Positions 11,867-24,249 of a DNA stretch of 64,000 bases are shown one piece after another. Source of the stretch: Tilletiaria anomala UBC 951 (lineage: Eukaryota; Basidiomycota; Exobasidiomycetes; Georgefischeriales; Tilletiariaceae); contig NW_013547014.1 in the NCBI RefSeq assembly GCF_000711695.1, positions 124,001 to 188,000 on the forward strand. Direction: 5' to 3'. A program made the position numbers and the translations under genes. Every line of letters starts with the position of its first letter. Within the stretch, counting starts at the first letter, position 1. A model generated the notes under the pieces. It had not been told where the DNA came from. It did not search any database and was given only the letters and a program-made list of their open reading frames with translations.

Positions 11867-14800
11867 ATGTCGCGCTACGAGAGCTACTCGGGCGGCGCAA
11901 GCCGTACTTTCGCTCCATACCCATCTTCTGGCGGCGGCCGTGGAGGCGGACACGACCGGCGCACCCATCACAGGGGAGGTTACAGAGGTGGCAGGCGAGA
12001 TCATTACCGAAACGGCGGTGGTAGTTATCACGGCGGTAAAGGCAACACTGGAGCTGCCGACTACAGGGAGAATGACACCGAGACCCACAGGGCCAACAAG
12101 CTCAGAAGTACACTCCTTGGTCTTGGGGAGAAGGCCGAGTTCCACGCGCCAAGCGAGCTCTATGCTGTTGCACAAGACCTCGTGGACCAGGCTTCATCAT
12201 CTGCACAGTTGCGAGAAGTCATTGAACGGACATTTTTGATCATGTGGGTACCGTGATGCCTTGTGCGAGACTGCCCTTCAAAAGGCTGACTGCCTTGCTG
12301 CTATCCCAAGGATCACCGAGCAACCGCAAAAAATGCCTCTGACAGCTGCTCTTCTTGCGACGCTTGTGCTTGCTCCACCAACGCCAAAGGATCAGCCGAC
12401 CGATGCCAAGGAGAGCTCCAGCTTAGGATCCGTCGTCGTCAATGAATTATTGCAAGCTTTCCGCTCATACCTCGACGCAAGACTATGGAGGAATGTTAGA
12501 CTCACGGTAAGCCGGCTCACGACATCTGGATGAATGGCTGGAGTTGACACAAATGCATCCCTTTTTCTCGCCAGCTCCGTTTCTTCTGCCTCCTCACTCC
12601 ACTGCGAATCATTTCCGCCTCGTCGCTGTACAAGCTCTTCGACTCGCTTGCTGCTGTCATGGATGAACCCGCGGTCACACTGGCCCGTGCAGACCGGGCA
12701 GCAACGTGCATCCTTGAGCCACTGTGCTACACTGGCGATCAACTTCTAGCTGCGGATCCAGGTGCAAAAGAGCAGCTGGACAAACTGGTCGATGCTCTGC
12801 AGAGTTACGGCGCAAGCAGAAGAGTGGCGGATGACCTTCTCTTGCCATGGCAGCGCCATGCCAGTCTGCAACCTCTTTCGACGGAGGTGAGCGTATCTCA
12901 CAGAGACCGCTGGCCAGGTGCAATCTCTTCTGACACGCTTCCAAATTGTGTTCATTCACGAAGTCGTTCGAGACTCTCTTGCAAGCCTTGCAAAACCACA
13001 AGTCACTCGGCTACCCCAAGATCCCCTTCCTGCCTCAGCCGGGCGAGCTTGTCCCTCCCGCAATCAGTGCAGATCTCAATGCGGACGTCGCAAGCACAGT
13101 GGATGTTCCAGAAACTCTCATTCCTCCTGATGAGGAGGACTATGTTTCGCTCGGACAGGACCTTGCGCTTGCAAAGCTCAACCAGGCTGCTGGACCGCAA
13201 CCATTGGGAGTGACTAGCAAAGCACGCGCCAAGATCCTAAGCGCAGACGAGGCTCAAATCAAGCGAGGTGGAACAGGCCCACAGGGCAGATTCATTTATG
13301 CCCGCTGGATGACAGAAGTAGGTCTGGAAGGATCGGCTAAACATGATGCTTGCCGTGACTGACCAGGCGTTGACTCATCACATTCAGTCGACTCCATTGA
13401 CAGACTCTCCGTCATCAGTGGTGCTGCGAAGCCTTGTCAATGATCTTATTGATTTGTATGAGCCGAATCGACGGACCGCAGCAAAGGTTCTATTGGACTT
13501 GCCCAAATTCCTTCACAAGGGTACATTTGGCGGCAAGATGGATCCGAATGTCGGTCTTGTGGGTGATACGGCTATGGACTGGTCATCCGCACCACGTCTG
13601 TTGGCACCTGCATCTGGCTCCTGGATCCTGGAAGATCTGCTGGTTGAGGTGAGGCAGTGCTTGCAACCAACTTTGTCAACATCAGAATCTCGTCTGACGC
13701 AAGCATCTTTTCTAAAATTCAGGGTATCTTATCGAACGCCCTCTTGCTCCCGGCTGCTCCACATCCGGAACTCTACTATGCTGCATTGATGCGGGAAGTC
13801 GTGGCAGCCAGCCCGCAGACGATTGCGCCCGCGATCGGCAAATCACTTCGGCGTATATACACAGCCATGGCCACCGGAAAAGTAGAAACAGAAGTAACGA
13901 AGAGACTGAGTGACTGGTTCAGCGCGCATCTCAGCAATTTCAACTTTGGGTGGGCATGGAAGGAATGGGTGCCAGATATGGAGCTGCCGCCACAACATCC
14001 GCGCAGGGCATTCTGCGTCCGCGTCGCAGACCTTTGCGTCCGCTTAGCATACTATGACCGTGTCAAGTCCGTGCTTCCGGCTGAGCTTCAAACAGGCGCG
14101 CTGCCCCAAGAAGAGCCTGGGCCCAGCTTCACTTATGAAGATCCTAGTGAGTGATGTCTTCGATTTTTTGCTTTGCAAGATCCTCGGCTGAGTATGCCTT
14201 GCGTTGCTAGACCAAACGTGGCACGTGAAAGCAACAGAGCTCGTCAACTCTTTCCGGGCAAAGGCAAGTGCTGACGTCGTTTTGGCCAATCTTGAAAGCT
14301 TCAAAAGGGAGATCATTGCCCCGGATGACGTGACGATGACAGATACCGACGCGCCAACGGTAGCTACAGAAGCACAAGCCGAGATTATGATTCGCGACGT
14401 GGCAGTGCAGGCGGTCCTAAGCGTTGGCAGCCGAAGTTTCTCTCACTTCCTGAACGTGGTTGAGAGGTAAGGACCCCTTCTTTGATGCAGAGAGCTTGAA
14501 CCATACGCTGAATGAAACCTATCTTGCGCATTTAGGTACCACGCCTTGCTCCGAAACTTGTCCACATCACCCGAAATGCGCATCCACATCCTTGGCGCGG
14601 TCGCTCGATTCTGGAGAAGGTCGCCGCAATGGATCCTCATCGTGGCCGACAAGTTGCTCCAGTATCGCATCCTAGAGCCATCGGACATTGTCAAGTACGT
14701 CTTCGATCCAGCAGCCTCAAAACTTCCCGTAGATGGTTTGGGCCAAAATGAGGAAGCACGAGACTGGAGCTCCTTCGTTTGGTGGGATTTACTCCGCAAC

Positions 14801-15365
14801 ACGATTGAAAAGATCAATGGGCGTGTCAACCAGTTGCAGGCTCGTGTTGAAGCCTTGGAAGCGGAGGAAGCAGCACGACAAGAGATGGCGGAAGCTGAAG
14901 CCGCTGCAGCACCAAGCAAGAAGGCAAACGAAGAGGAAGAGGCACCTGCCATAGTCTTTCCAACTTCTGTTGCAGTTCCTGTCCCGGAGGACCCCGCGAA
15001 AGAGAAGAAGGATACGTTGCAAGATCGACGGGTGGCTTTGGAGGCTGTTATGACTGAGCAGCGTAAGGTTTTGTCGGCGCTAATCAACGGCTTTGCTGAG
15101 GCCATGCCCGCCAACCCAACGGACGCTGTGGACGAACCCGATTGGAATCAGTACTGGTTGACAGGATGGTCGAAGGAGCTTCTTCGTCGGGTGAGTGTTG
15201 CCGAGGTCGCGATCAAACGATCAAACTGACATTGTGGCTGCCGTCCAACAGTTCCACACTCAGTTTGGGCAAAACCAGCAAACACTGACGGCGGCGTTCC
15301 CCAAGGCCATACCTGCCGAATTCCGCCGACTGTTTGACCAGTCATGTGTGCTCGACAGCGAATAA
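11867..15365 (+). CDS. CBC1: Nuclear cap-binding complex large subunit (Cbp80)
   Basis: Large subunit of the nuclear cap-binding complex, which with Cbp20 binds the m7G cap of Pol II transcripts and supports splicing, export and decay. Model of nine exons: join(11867..12243, 12311..12506, 12575..12886, 12964..13317, 13388..13648, 13723..14146, 14211..14466, 14536..15190, 15252..15365), 982 aa. The three MIF4G-like helical repeats are recognisable: LRSTLLGLGEK at the first, LSDWFSAHLSNFNFGWAW in the second, and VQAVLSVGSRSFSHFLNVVERY with DKLLQYRILEPSDIVKYVF in the third. A coiled-coil (EALEAEEAARQEMAEAEA) precedes the C-terminus. The N-terminus is a Gly/Arg-rich RGG tract. Intron 5 has two in-frame acceptors (13366, 13387); I chose the one further from the branch site. 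Convergent with CPA2. Confidence 0.93.
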
Positions 15366-15534
15366 ATTGTGGCTGTGATGGATATGGTTGCGATAGCAGC
15401 GGTGCTGAGAAACTATAGGCTGTGTGGCATTCATTCCGTCGACATGCATGCATTGATGGGATGAAAGATTCTACATAGATGACTCGATATGCGCGATTGG
15501 GGTGTAACGTAAACATTGCGCAGAATATGCACCT

Positions 15535-18500
15535 CTAAGCGGTATTGTCTGGCACAAATTCGCGCCAGCTCTTGACCTCAGGCGGGATCTTGCCCTCCTG
15601 ATAGCCAAGCAAACCTCCTTGAGGAATTTTGCGCTCAAGCGCTTCGACGAAGAGTTCCGCGCAACGTGCCTCATTGATAAGCGGGACACCGAAGTCCACT
15701 GCATTCCGGCGAGCTACGTAGTCCTCATCCATGGTGTCGCGACCGCGGGACTTGGCTAGGTTGACAACGAATTGAATCTCATACTCATCGAAGACCTCGC
15801 GCAATTTACTGTGAGAGACATACGAGTCAAAATGGATCTCGCATATGCGCGCACTGAGCAAGACACTCACCGCTTGTCTTTCAATGGGAACCAGATACGC
15901 TTCGCTGAGACGTGCGGTATGGAATTGAGGAAGGATTCAACCTCAGCATTCGAGCAGTACAGCTTGAAGCCCACTAAGAGTACACAGCGTGACATTCAGC
16001 GCGTTAGCACATGTTCAAAAGAGCGCTTTCGCGATGCACACTTACAGTCATACAAGCGGCGGGCGACGCTTGCCATCTGCGGCTTGGAGATGTCGCCACC
16101 GATCAAGACACCCTTGTTTGGTTCAGGCACCCGGAAGCCTGTGGTGGACGCAATGGAAGCCCAGTATGCTTCGGCCAAGTCCTTGCCGAACGAAGCCACC
16201 TCGCCCGTGCTCGCCATTTCTGTACATTTTTATGTCAATCATCGATATGCTAATGAAAGCAAGCTGTAAACTCACCGACTCCAAGGAAAGGGTCTGCGCC
16301 AGCCAGACGAGTCCATGAGAAGACAGGAACCTTGATGGCTACGTAGTCGCGCTTTTCGTTCATCAGATCCACTGGCTTCGGGACATCCTGTCCAACAATG
16401 GCACATGTCGCAATATCGATGAAGCTACGATGGAAAAATCACGATAGGTCAATGGTCAACCCTCAAGGCCCAACATTTCAACTGAAACCCACTTGACACC
16501 CAACACCTTGCTGACGAATGGGAACGAACGACTGGCGCGCAGATTGCATTCAATGACCTTGAGAGCTGCTTCTGTCTCTCCTTCCTCCGCAGGCTTTCTG
16601 ATGACCTGCATGTTGAATGGGCCGCTGATTTGGAACGCTTTTGCAACCTTTTGTGCGATGGCCTTCAAGCGCTGGAGATCGTTGGGATCAAGTGAGAATG
16701 GCGGTAAAACCAGCGTTGCATCGCCGGAATGGACACCAGCATTCTCCACATGTTCTGACACTGCATGAACGAGAAGCTCGCCTTTGTACGCGACAGCATC
16801 CACATCAATCTCTTGAGCATTGTCGATGAACTAGAACGGAACGACAAGTTGGAGAGCGTAAGAGTATGGCATATATGAGCATGAGGAGCTCAGGACGCAC
16901 CTTGCTAAGAACAACCGGGTAGTCAGTGTTGACTTCTGCAGCTCCTGTCAAATGCTGTTGCAATGTGGATTCGTCCCAGATGACATTCATGGCCGCACCT
17001 GAGAGTACGTAGCTGGGACGGACAAGGACAGGGTAGCCAACCTTGGACGCAAATTCTTTGGCCTTCTCCACGGTAGTGACCTCGACCCATTCGGGTTGAT
17101 CGACGCCGATCTGATCCAAGATTGATGAGAATTTGTGACGATCCTCGGCAGAGTCGATCATGACGGGATCGGTACCGAGGACATTCACTTCATTGTTCTT
17201 GAGCCTAAGCGCGATGTTTTGCGGAAGTTGACCACCGACGGAGACGACAACACCAGATGCGCCTTCCAGCTCGTAGATATCCATCACACGCTCAAACCCG
17301 AGCTCTTCGAAGTAAAGCCTATCGGCCTCATCAAAGTCCGTGCTGACAGTCTCGGGATTATAGTTGATCATGATGGTCTTGTGGTTCATCGAGCGGACGC
17401 GGCGAGCGCAGGTGACAGCGCACCAGTCGAACTCAACCGAGCTGCCAATGCGGTAGACACCAGAGCCAAGGACCATGGTTCCGTTGTCGTCAAACTCGAC
17501 ATCATGCGTGGTCGCATTGTAAGTCGTGTACAGGTAGTTTGTATGCGCGGGGTACTCGGCAGCGACAGTGTCAATACGCTTGACGAAGGGGGTGACACCG
17601 AGCGATTTGCGGTGCTTGCGAACAACATCCTCGGTGCTGTTGGTGAGTTGCGCGATCTGCCTGTCTGAGAATCCCCTTTGCTTTGCAAGCAAAACAGTCT
17701 CCTTGTCAACAGCGCTGATCTCGCCGAGGTCTTTGAGCGTGTGATGGATGTCGACGATGTTCTGGAGCTTGTGCAGGAACCAGCGGTCGATCTTCGTGAG
17801 ATCATGGAGCCTCTCGACATCGTAGCCCTTTACGAGCATTGCGTACGCGATGGCGAAAAGGCGCGTGTCCGTGGGAACCGCAAGGGCGTGGTCCAGGTCG
17901 ACAGGCTCGATGTACGGAGCAAAGCCATCGTAATTTGGCGCAATTTGGCGAATGGCTTTCTGCAGCGACTCTTCAAATGTTCGTCCGATAGCCATGACTT
18001 CGCCCACGGACTTCATACTCGAGCCAATCTCACGGTTGACGTGTTGGAACTTCGAGAGATCCCACTTGGGGATCTTGGTGACGATGTAGTCAAGGGAGGG
18101 TTCGAAACATGCAGTGGTTGTCTTGGTGACGGCATTGGGAAGCTCCGGAAGTGTGTGACCAAGGGCCAGCTTGGCTGCAGTGTAAGCAAGCGGGTATCCT
18201 GTCGCCTTGGACGCGAGCGCACTTGACCGACTCAAGCGGGGGTTCACCTCGATCACCCTATACTCTCGGCTATCCGGGCTGAGCGCATACTGAATGTTGC
18301 ACTCTCCAACGATACCAAGATGGCGGATGACTTTCAACGCTGCAGTGCGCAGCATGTGGTAATTGTCATCCGATAGGGTCTGAGACGGGGCGACGACAAT
18401 GGAGTCTCCAGTGTGGATCCCGAGCGGGTCGAAGTTCTCCATGTTGCAGCAGATGATTGCGTTGTCTTCCTGATCACGAAGAACCTCGTACTCGCTCTCC

Positions 18501-19646
18501 TTCCAACCCTTGAGACTCTTCTCGACCAGGATTTGCGGGCTCAGAGAAAGCGAGCGGGCGCTCAGATCTCGGAGCTCTTCCTCGTTCTCCGCAAAGCCAG
18601 AGCCCAACCCTCCCAACGCATAAGCGGCACGGACGATGACAGGGTATCCAATGTCCTCTGCTGCCTTGAGTGCAGCATTCACAGATGATACGGCTTCGGA
18701 CTTGGCGACTGGAATGTTGATCTCTGTGTACATGATCGATACATCAGCTTCCACATGCCAGTAATAGAATGCGGGGCGGGCGACTGAACTTTACTCACGA
18801 TCCAGAGCTTGCACGAAAAGGTCCCTGTCCTCGCACATGCGCAGCACGTCGACCTGAGAGCCGAGGACCTCGACACCGAGTCGCTCAAAGACGCCCATCT
18901 CATCGAGCTTGACGCCAACGTTGAGAGCGCTTTGGCCGCCAAAGGTAAGGAGAACACCATCCGGTCGCTCCTTTTCGAGCACGTATGCGACATATTCGGG
19001 AGAGATGGGAAGGAAGTATATTTGGGACGCTAGATGATGACTGGTCTGAATAGTAGCTATGTTGGGGTTGATCAGGATGGTCTCGATACCAGATTCACGG
19101 AGAGCCTTAATAGCCTGTGAGCCGCTGTAGTCGAATTCTCCAGCCTGTCCAATGCTCAAGCCACCTGATCCGACAAGCAAGACTTTTTTGACTTGAGACC
19201 GCTTGACCTGCCAGAGGTAGACATGTGTGAGTAAATGGTGACCATTGGGAGACAGGTGCACTACTGCCCATCGAAGCGAGACACACCTTTGGCAGCCATT
19301 TTGCCCACTGTTGCAATCCAGTTGCGGACGGCTCGTATTCAGTGTGCTGAGCAAGTGCCGGTGTAGAGGGTGCTGGGGAAGAGAGCCTGGAAGCATAGGA
19401 GAGCTGCCTTGCCTTGCTTTGTGCCCTGGGTGACAGCGGTGATGGCTCCACGGGAGTTGGGCGGCGATGAGAGGAAATAGAGCGAGTCAAAGGCGGTACG
19501 CAAGCGATGCCAGCGGCTGAAAGAGGTGCGGCACACGCAAACTTGAGGCTCTTGCCGCTGCCAATACCGCTACCGCTGACAAAACCGTTGCGGACGGACT
19601 GGCAGAAGGCGCGGCTGCCAGTGTTTATCAACCGATTGGGAATCAT
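15535..19646 (-). CDS. CPA2: Carbamoyl-phosphate synthase, arginine-specific, large chain
   Basis: Makes carbamoyl phosphate from bicarbonate, ATP and the ammonia released by the small chain, for arginine synthesis. Model of eight exons: complement(join(15535..15808, 15871..15973, 16046..16219, 16276..16424, 16493..16830, 16901..18723, 18799..19207, 19287..19646)), 1209 aa. A Ser/Arg-rich, acid-poor presequence of ~110 residues suggests mitochondrial import. First ATP-grasp half: [20 protein letters not shown] to [20 protein letters not shown]. Oligomerisation segment near residue 560; second ATP-grasp half from about 680, ending [21 protein letters not shown]-terminal MGS-like regulatory domain: [17 protein letters not shown] onward. 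No glutaminase, dihydroorotase or aspartate transcarbamylase domain is attached, so it is not URA2. Large antisense open frames inside it are shadows. Confidence 0.97.
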
Positions 19647-20570
19647 GCTTGCACCGGGTTCCGAGCGATGGCTGCAATCGCCTTTAAGCTCCGTGCACGC
19701 AAGGTGATGCCAGACACACAAGGATGAGCAGCAAGGGAGTGCAGTGAGGGTTTGTGCGAATCAGCTGAGCTGTGCCCTGCTGTATGCTTGTGCACCGCCA
19801 GTCCTTATGTCAGAAGGGAAGGAGAATCGCAAACTTGGTAGCTACCAACGAAGGGAGATATGAAAAAAGCACTCTTTTTTTTCTTCTTTCTCCAACTCGA
19901 ACTGCACCTCTCGGCCGAAAGATTAGTAACTCAATATCCTTTTACTTACGTAATTGATTTGGAATTGCACCCAAGTGCAGACTTGGAGAGAGAGGGTTAG
20001 GCTGCTTTTCTGCTTTTGTCCGCATGTGAAAGCGCGAAGAGCGAAAAGGATGGCGCTGCTGGTGGGCGGGGAAATTCACTCCATCAGTCATATCAATCAA
20101 GAATCGATCGAATGCTCGCCAGGTCGCAAACGGCAGATCAATGGGTCGTGCCCATTCCAACCTACTTTGAGCGGCTGGCGATGTCTCCGTGCTCATGGCG
20201 TGAGAGTGATGATGTTGCGTGCGACCCACATGTGGTGCAATGTAGGCAATCAAATGGTAGCAGTAGAGTTCCAGTTTCAACCCGCCTGCCAATGCTGATG
20301 CGATGATAGCGATGACAGAGGGAGTGTGTGGTAGCCTAGTGCATTCGCCACTGCTAACACATCCCATCCCATCCAATCCCATTCCATCCACTTGGCCCGT
20401 CCACCTTTATCCAGCAGTCAAGGAGGCTTCCTTCGAGTCGTTCCCGTTTGATCGTAGCGACGATCGCATATTGCCTTTACCCATCCCGTCCGTTTGGCAG
20501 GTTGGGCTACACTGGATACACAATCACATACTCACGTACATGCATCACGCTGTTTCTATACCCCACCTCC
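19647..20570. promoter_or_regulatory. Divergent promoter region CPA2/lipase
   Basis: 924 nt between start codons. On the lipase side lies a run of short CCATC-type pyrimidine-rich repeats near 20361-20392. Poly-T and poly-A runs occur near 19862-19880. No TGACTCA (Gcn4-type) site was noticed near CPA2. Confidence 0.5.
19946..19953. promoter_or_regulatory. TTACGTAA palindrome, candidate bZIP site
   Basis: A perfect 8-bp palindrome about 300 nt upstream of the CPA2 start. It matches the site type bound by fungal Yap/Pap1-class bZIP factors. Eight bases can occur by chance, so function is a guess. Confidence 0.25.
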
Positions 20571-22849
20571 ATGACCGCCACAGCGGCTGCACTGCCGCCC
20601 GCGACCGCTCCTGCGCACCAGGATCGGTCAGCGATGGGCACACCCGCAAGCAGCTCTGGTGGGCTGGTGCAGGTTAAACCAGCATCCCGCCATGAGCGCC
20701 GATGCCAAGATGATCCTCCACGGGATGCCGAGGACACGCCATTGGTAAGAAGCAGTGCCATCCAGAATGCGGATCAGCTCGACTGGCCCGAATACTTTAC
20801 CCTCGCCCAGCAGACCCTCAACGTCGCCAACGCGGCACAATCCGTAGGCTTCAACATTGCCAAAGGTGCCACTGCTGCATCTCTCAGGGTCGCACGCTTC
20901 TTCACCAAGCATGTACTTGCGCTGCCAGCTCTTGCCATCGATGTAGCCGTTGGCACTCCACCCGACTCGCCGGGCATGCACTTGGCCGCCACCGCTGGAG
21001 TCGATGGGGTCTTCAATATTGTTGATGCCATTACACTAGGCTCCTTGGACGTCGGCTGCGCGGTTACCGCCGCTTCCTTATCAGCGGTATCGACAGGCGT
21101 GGAGTGCGTCTCATCCACCATGCATTCGGACGTATCTCGCAGTCTATCTACCTTTGGAAGACTTTTTAGGTGAGCGGCCCCATCAGATAAGTAACGGCCC
21201 ATTAGATCATGTATTCACATTCTCCTGCTCATCAAATGTGCACAATCAAAAGTCGCGAATGGAATCGCACCAGTGATGAACTTCCTCCCGGCGGACTACC
21301 CGTCTACGAACGCCTGACCATCGCATGCGCCATCCTGTGCTGGGTCTCGTTGCAAGCCGTGACGGCCGAAGACTTTGAAAGAGACATGTTGGAGCATCTG
21401 AGTCTGGTGGCCGACGATGAGGAGCTCCAGTCCCTCATCGCTGCACCAGGCTCCGATGCCCACGAAGTGTCTAGTGCGCGGCCCCGAGTCCGTCATCTGG
21501 TGCAGCACTCGCGTCTCATCCTTGCAATCTACGGTGGCGTCATCATGGCGCTCTTGAACAGTGTCCCATCGAACTTCGCCAAGAGGACACAATCACAAGA
21601 TGCAGAGGCTGCTCGTATCCCGGTCGACATCATTGATCAGCCTTCCGCCATCACTCAATTCGAACTGGAAAATCCACAACCCTCCATCCAGCTGCAGCGC
21701 TTGCAAGGAACTCAAGAGCAATTACGCCGTGCCGATAAAGCACATACAAGCGCCGCAGCAGGAAGGCAATCAAAGTACGCTTTGGACAACTTCTCATACA
21801 TCGACCTCCTCACTGGCAAGTATGATCACTACTTGTTGCATGAGGCAGCTGGCGTGACACACTCACAAGCTGTTCGCGGCAGCTATGACCAATCAGTACA
21901 CAGCGCGCAAGAGCTGAATGGACGAGTCAACAAAAGTCGACCCAACTATTACGTCATCACATCTCACGAGGCTCGCAAGATCATCGTCGTGATGCGCGGC
22001 ACCGTCACACTAGGTGACGTGGCAACCGATCTGGCATGCGAGAGCCAGTCGCTCGATGGCATCATCAGCGGCATTCCCGCAGCATCCCGGGTGCACGCTG
22101 GCATACTCGTCACCGCTTTAGCCATTGGACGTCAAGGCAGAGCTGTTCATCGAGCAGTTCGAGAGGCTGCCATCCGTTCCCCTGATTACGACCTCGATCT
22201 CGTTGGGCACTCACTCGGGGCTGGCGTCATGGCCCTCTTGTGCCTGCTATGGGGCTCCCCTGCCACTGGAAGGACGCGGGAGGACAGTGCGTTGGGACCG
22301 CGAAATATTCATGCATACTGCTATGCAGCTCCCTGCGTCATGGACGCTCAGCTTGGCCTTCATTGTAACCGCATCATCACATCCTTCATATCCAGCTGGG
22401 ATTTGGTGTCGCGCCTGTCACTGGGCAGTATCACGGACATCCGGAACGTCATCGCTTGGCTCTGCTACTGGGAGAACTCGCCAGACGAAGACTTCACATG
22501 TGCTGGATTCATCGGATCAACGCTCGAGCACCAAAGCGGGCGCATGGACTCATCCACCTCTGTCAGACAAAGGTTCGAGGACAAAGCAAAGTACCTCATG
22601 CAGCGGGTGAAGCCATGTATGACCGGTGTCCATCTTTACCCTCCGGGCAAGATTTTCATCAGCTACCGCAACACGGACCTGCGAACAACACAGGGAGGCA
22701 GGTCGCCACTCTTATTTGAAGTGACTGGCGATCGAGCTCGAGTCTTCGATAGAATTGTCTTTGGAAGCGGCATGCTGTATGATCATCTCCCCCAGGTCTA
22801 TGTGGAGACCTTGGCTCAGTTGAATGTCAACGAGGCCCCCAGAGTTTGA
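20571..22849 (+). CDS. Class 3 lipase, diacylglycerol-lipase-like
   Basis: Predicted serine lipase acting on membrane or storage glycerolipids. Model: join(20571..21169, 21253..22849), 731 aa; the intron is 83 nt. The alpha/beta-hydrolase core carries Ser520 in GHSLGAG, Asp583 in SSWDLVSRLS and His711 in MLYDHLPQVY, the full triad in the order and spacing of DAGL-type class 3 lipases. VVMRGTVTLGDVATDL is the usual strand and oxyanion region. Two hydrophobic stretches, LTIACAILCWVSLQAV and LILAIYGGVIMALLN, lie between the N-terminal region and the catalytic core and may be membrane-associated. The N-terminal 200 residues are Ala/Thr/Val-rich and not recognised. It borders the gene-poor island. 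Confidence 0.88.
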
Positions 22850-24249
22850 CAGAAGTTCCATATATTTTATTTATTTTTCTCTTACGGAGGCGAGCGCGAA
22901 GAACATATTTCGTCACCGTGTCACAGTCGTCGCCGGGGAGAGTAGTGATCAAGAAGCACCGCAAAATATGGATATCAAGAAAGCGCCGGAAATGTTACCA
23001 TAACGTGCAAAGACGTTCTCGACGTGTTCCACGGCCGATGGAGCCCCAGAGAAGAGTTACACCCGCGGCTGATGCACCACGTGCATCCAGAACAGCGATT
23101 ACTCGGGAGCATACCATTCAATCTTGTCTGCCTATTCGTACGCAGCTGAAGCAATGTGGCTTAGCAGCCAGGCGGAAGGGTGCGCTAAGCGTCTAGCTCA
23201 AGGTCTTGCGTTTGTCATTGCTACTTAGCGACTGGCATACTTTGGCTGCCAGTGTAACGGGATGATTATGAACGTCAAATATCAACCGCAGTTCGGGCAT
23301 CGGCATTCCAGCTTCTCAGACGAGGAGCTTAGCGCAAGGCTAGCTTTCACGACCGTTAGTGTTGGCCCACCCCTTTCGGCCGGAGCCATGTTGGAATTAA
23401 TGTAACACGCACATCTGAGAACGTGGCCAAGCCTAGCATTGTCGTGATGGGCCTGGTTGCAATTAAGTTTTACGCTACCAAGAAATATTGCAGACTATCG
23501 TGTGATCCAAGTACTGAGCGAGCACTGAATCGTTAATACGGAGGAGTTGCGCGCAAGAAACAGAACAAATTGCAATCTCACCTATGCAAAAAGCCATCTG
23601 AATATCACGGGCCAATTGTTTCTTCGGCATGTGCGTGCGACCCAAACAGGCTAGATCACACCTTCGGCACCATTCGTTCGCCATTTGATTAGAACAGCGA
23701 TTCCGGAACAGCTTCGACCATACACTCTCTCATCGCTGGATTGAAGACTGTCTTCCCACTCGTAAGACCCTTGTGTGACACTTCGCGCTCGTGATACATC
23801 GAATCAATGTATATACCGTAAAAGAACGCGACAGATATATTTTTAGGTTGTACCAGATTTCAAAAACTCCGGAACTTGCTACCGCCTGCTATTGCCATGT
23901 AAAATTTGGAATAGGCAAGGTAAGCAATGCACGGCCCTTTGTTCACCAGCGTTTCAAGTTTGCCCATAGGCAGTGCAAGTCGGACCTGTGCACTTGTGCT
24001 CGTTTGTGGCAACAGCAAAAGCATAGTTAAGTGATATGCGTGGTCGATTTTGGGATTGAGGGAGCAATGGAGGCGAGAATGAAAGCTGTCGGACAACGAA
24101 TTGTGGACATCTTCACAATCACCTACGGGGATGAGCTGCGGTACACTCTTTCATGAAGCGATGGCTCATTGCAATCAAGTTCGGGATGCTTGTGCTTCTC
24201 ATTGTTCTGTGCCTACACGACTTCTAGGAGCTATACGTGCAGGTCCTTA
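22850..24249. other. Gene-free stretch, left part of the repeat island
   Basis: 1.4 kb after the lipase stop. The first ~100 nt are AT-rich (ATATTTTATTTATTT) and look like a 3' UTR. The rest has only short open frames on both strands without family resemblance. No terminal repeats or RNA gene were recognised; it may be further decayed transposon or simple spacer. Confidence 0.5.

Noticed and set aside
17135-18226. Antisense plus-strand open frames of 177 and 182 codons
   Set aside because: They lie inside the large CPA2 exon and mirror its codons; no family resemblance.
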